From Phycisphaerales bacterium (lineage in GTDB: Bacteria > Planctomycetota > Phycisphaerae > Phycisphaerales > UBA1924), in assembly GCA_025453375.1 (NCBI GenBank), contig JALOQT010000073.1, positions 1 to 5,809 of the forward strand: 5,809 nucleotides of DNA, written 5' to 3'. Under the pieces are notes generated by a model, which was given only the letters and a program-made list of their open reading frames with translations, was not told where the DNA came from and searched no databases. Shown here piece by piece: positions 4,498 through 5,809 of the stretch. Within the stretch, counting starts at the first letter, position 1. The number at the start of each line of letters is the position of its first letter. The translations under genes and the position numbers were made by a program.

Positions 4498-4792
4498 TCA
4501 CCACAGAGGCACAGAGGCTCGGAGAAGACAAGGCAGAGAAGTCAGGAGTGAGGTGAGAAGCGGTGGTGCTGACCTTGCGCAGTGGTGCAGACCTCGCGCA
4601 GTGGTGCTTGATGACTCACGACGCAACTGCGCAGCGGGTACCCCGGACCTCCGGGCCGGGCGTACTGCCGCGGATGCCCCAAGCTTCGTGTCATCAAAGC
4701 GATGACCGAGGCCAGCGATCTCAATCGCTTCCCCCAACTCCGCCGCCTCTCTCCGAATCTGTCTTCTCCCCAACTCTGTGCCTCGGTGGTGA
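4498..4792. repeat. Inverted-repeat-bounded 295-base element of the CACAGAGG family
   Basis: The left end (4498-4530) and the reverse complement of the right end (4760-4792) agree at 28 of 33 positions, sharing TCACCAC, GAGGCACAGAG and GGAGAAGACA; four of the five differences are consecutive (4517-4520). The left arm contains two tandem CACAGAGG octamers from 4502. Similar strings recur between genes of many environmental bacteria, as far as I recall. The arms enclose about 229 bases with no coding gene, so the whole could be a MITE-like unit or a large imperfect hairpin. I see no flanking target duplication. Confidence 0.75.
4562..4608. repeat. 19-base tandem repeat, about 2.5 copies
   Basis: GACCTTGCGCAGTGGTGCA (4571-4589) is followed directly by a copy at 4590-4608 differing at two positions. 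The 9 bases before (4562-4570) match the end of a further unit at eight of nine positions. The core GCGCAGTGGTGC is identical in both full copies. The repeat lies inside the CACAGAGG-bounded segment. Iterated protein-binding sites are possible, as is simple tandem duplication. Confidence 0.75.
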
Positions 4793-4829
4793 GACCGCTT
4801 CGGTTTCGTCTCAGCGGGTACAGTCGCCC

Positions 4830-5809
4830 ATGACCGTCCTGTCCAGCACGCTGACCGATGCCCAGCGCGTCACGCGGCTGGCGCCATCGCCGACTGGCGC
4901 GCTGCACTTGGGCAACGCGCGGACGTTCGTCATCACCTGGGCGCTGGCGCGGCAGCGCGGCTGGCGTTGCCTGCTGCGAATCGAGGACCTGGACGGCCCG
5001 CGCGTCAGGCCCGGCGCGGCGGAGGGCATCATGCAGACGCTCGGCTGGCTCGGCCTGGATTGGGACGGCCCGGTGCTCATTCAGTCGGCGGACATGACGC
5101 CTTATGTGCAGGCGATGCGCTTGCTCGCCCGCGGGCCGAAGGATGCAGGCGTCTCCGGCGAATCCGGTCCATGGCTCGGCGGCCTGGTCTATCCCACCAC
5201 GCGCTCGCGTCAGACACCCGCCGACTCCCCCGCCAGCGCCCCGCAAGCCGGTGCGCACGAAGCCCGCTTCGACGCTTCGATGCGCCCGCTCGACTGGGCG
5301 ACGCCGCGTGAGTTTGTGCACGGCGGCGGCGCGACGAGTGAGGCGGCAGCGGCCTGGCGTTTCGCCGTGCCCGATGATGGCTCGGCGCTTGTGCAGTTCG
5401 TCGATCAGTTCGCCGGGCCGCAGGCGATCGACCCGAGCCGCTCGGTGGGCGACTTTGTCGTCTGGACCAAGCAGGGCGTGCCGGCGTATCAGTTGGCGGT
5501 GGTGATCGACGACGCTCGCCAGCCGTGGGGGGCCGCTGGCGGCAGTGATGCCGGCCGCGGCGTCACCGACGTCATCCGCGGTGATGACCTGCTGGACTCT
5601 GCCGCGCGACAGCAACTGCTCATCGCGGCCCTCCGCCGCGTCGGCGAGCCGCACGTGCTGGGCGCCTCACCCCACCCGATTCGCTACACACACCTCCCGC
5701 TCGTCCTCGGCCCCGACGGCCGGCGCCTGGCCAAGCGACATGGCGACACGCGCGTCGATCGCTTCCGCGCCCTGGGCGTCCCCGTCGAGCGGCTCATCGG
5801 CCTGCTGGC
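4830..5809 (+). CDS. gluQ: Glutamyl-Q tRNA(Asp) synthetase homologue, 3' end outside window
   Basis: Class I synthetase-like enzyme that activates glutamate and, in characterised members, attaches it to queuosine 34 of tRNA(Asp); it resembles the catalytic half of GluRS without the anticodon-binding domain. From ATG 4830 the frame is open for 326 codons to the window end; E. coli GluQRS is about 308 residues. Seen in order: R16-L-A-P-S-P-T-G-A-L-H26-L-G-N29 (HIGH equivalent), RIEDLDGPR (50-58), AWRFAVP, DFVVWTKQGVPAYQLAVVIDD, VTDVIRGDDLLDS (245-257), YTHLPLVL, and R299-L-A-K302-R (KMSKS equivalent). The zinc-site cysteines of E. coli GluQRS are absent: YPCxC is replaced by YPTTRSR, and the next segment is Pro/Ala-rich. 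A Gly-rich insertion (about 234-243) precedes VTDV. GluQ is preferred to full GluRS because of the VIRGDDLLDS and QLAVVIDD patterns; the C-terminus is unseen. No Shine-Dalgarno site. Confidence 0.88.
   Translation, partial: MTVLSSTLTDAQRVTRLAPSPTGALHLGNARTFVITWALARQRGWRCLLRIEDLDGPRVRPGAAEGIMQTLGWLGLDWDGPVLIQSADMTPYVQAMRLLARGPKDAGVSGESGPWLGGLVYPTTRSRQTPADSPASAPQAGAHEARFDASMRPLDWATPREFVHGGGATSEAAAAWRFAVPDDGSALVQFVDQFAGPQAIDPSRSVGDFVVWTKQGVPAYQLAVVIDDARQPWGAAGGSDAGRGVTDVIRGDDLLDSAARQQLLIAALRRVGEPHVLGASPHPIRYTHLPLVLGPDGRRLAKRHGDTRVDRFRALGVPVERLIGLL

Larger units (their letters stand above)
4466..4829. other. Intergenic region between peroxiredoxin and gluQ, rich in repeats
   Basis: These 364 bases hold a 33-base inverted-repeat pair (4498-4530 and 4760-4792), a 19-base tandem repeat (4562-4608), a hairpin CCCGG-ACCT-CCGGG (4642-4655), a 10-base direct repeat CAGCGGGTAC (4632-4641 and 4812-4821), and a 7-bp stem GAGACCG with CGGTTTC (4791-4807) just before gluQ. 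I see no T-tract terminator for the peroxiredoxin gene and no convincing promoter or Shine-Dalgarno site for gluQ. No protein gene in this gap is supported. Confidence 0.6.

Noticed and set aside
3785..4531. 248-codon open frame on - opposite the peroxiredoxin
   Set aside because: It runs through the peroxiredoxin coding sequence and two repeat tracts; its ends are translations of CACAGAGG and GAAGCGAC repeats.
4542..5654. 370-codon open frame on - opposite gluQ
   Set aside because: It mirrors a strand with clear GluQ motifs, is Arg/Ala-rich and has no recognisable domain.

Overview
This GC-rich window with strong G/C preference at third codon positions holds five recognisable protein genes, two of them cut by the window edges. 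The MlaE-type permease sequence, the general absence of Shine-Dalgarno sites before the main genes, and intergenic DNA full of short octamer repeats suggest an environmental bacterium, perhaps of the Planctomycetota (Phycisphaerae-like). That assignment is an inference; no rRNA or other marker here can settle it.

Layout. 2-472 (+) is the C-terminal part of an MlaE/YrbE-family ABC permease. 473-1291 is about 820 bases with no normal-size gene. It holds several hairpins, a 16-codon ORF behind a 15-base perfect complement of the usual 16S rRNA 3' end, a strong rho-independent terminator on + (1067-1106), and a long inverted repeat whose arms are tandem octamers (about 1130-1280). 1292-1912 (-) is a GNAT acetyltransferase. 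1986-3602 (-) is a DEAD-box RNA helicase with a DEVD motif II and low-complexity tails at both ends; the GNAT gene lies 73 bases downstream of it in the same direction. 3603-3970 is a divergent intergenic region with a second strong Shine-Dalgarno site and simple repeats. 3971-4465 (+) is an AhpE-like peroxiredoxin. 4466-4829 is an intergenic segment bounded by a 33-base inverted repeat and containing 19-base tandem repeats. 4830-5809 (+) is the N-terminal 326 codons of a glutamyl-Q tRNA(Asp) synthetase homologue, running off the window.

The genes do not form an obvious pathway. They look like housekeeping functions: outer-membrane lipid transport, RNA remodelling, peroxide defence, tRNA modification and acetyl transfer. 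I see no phage, conjugation, CRISPR or defence genes. The most unusual material is intergenic. The best candidate for something undescribed is the 540-1106 segment: possibly an independent structured transcript that pairs with the 16S 3' end and either encodes a 16-residue peptide or acts as an RNA. A second theme is that three gaps carry three different families of period-8 repeats, two of them arranged as inverted pairs.
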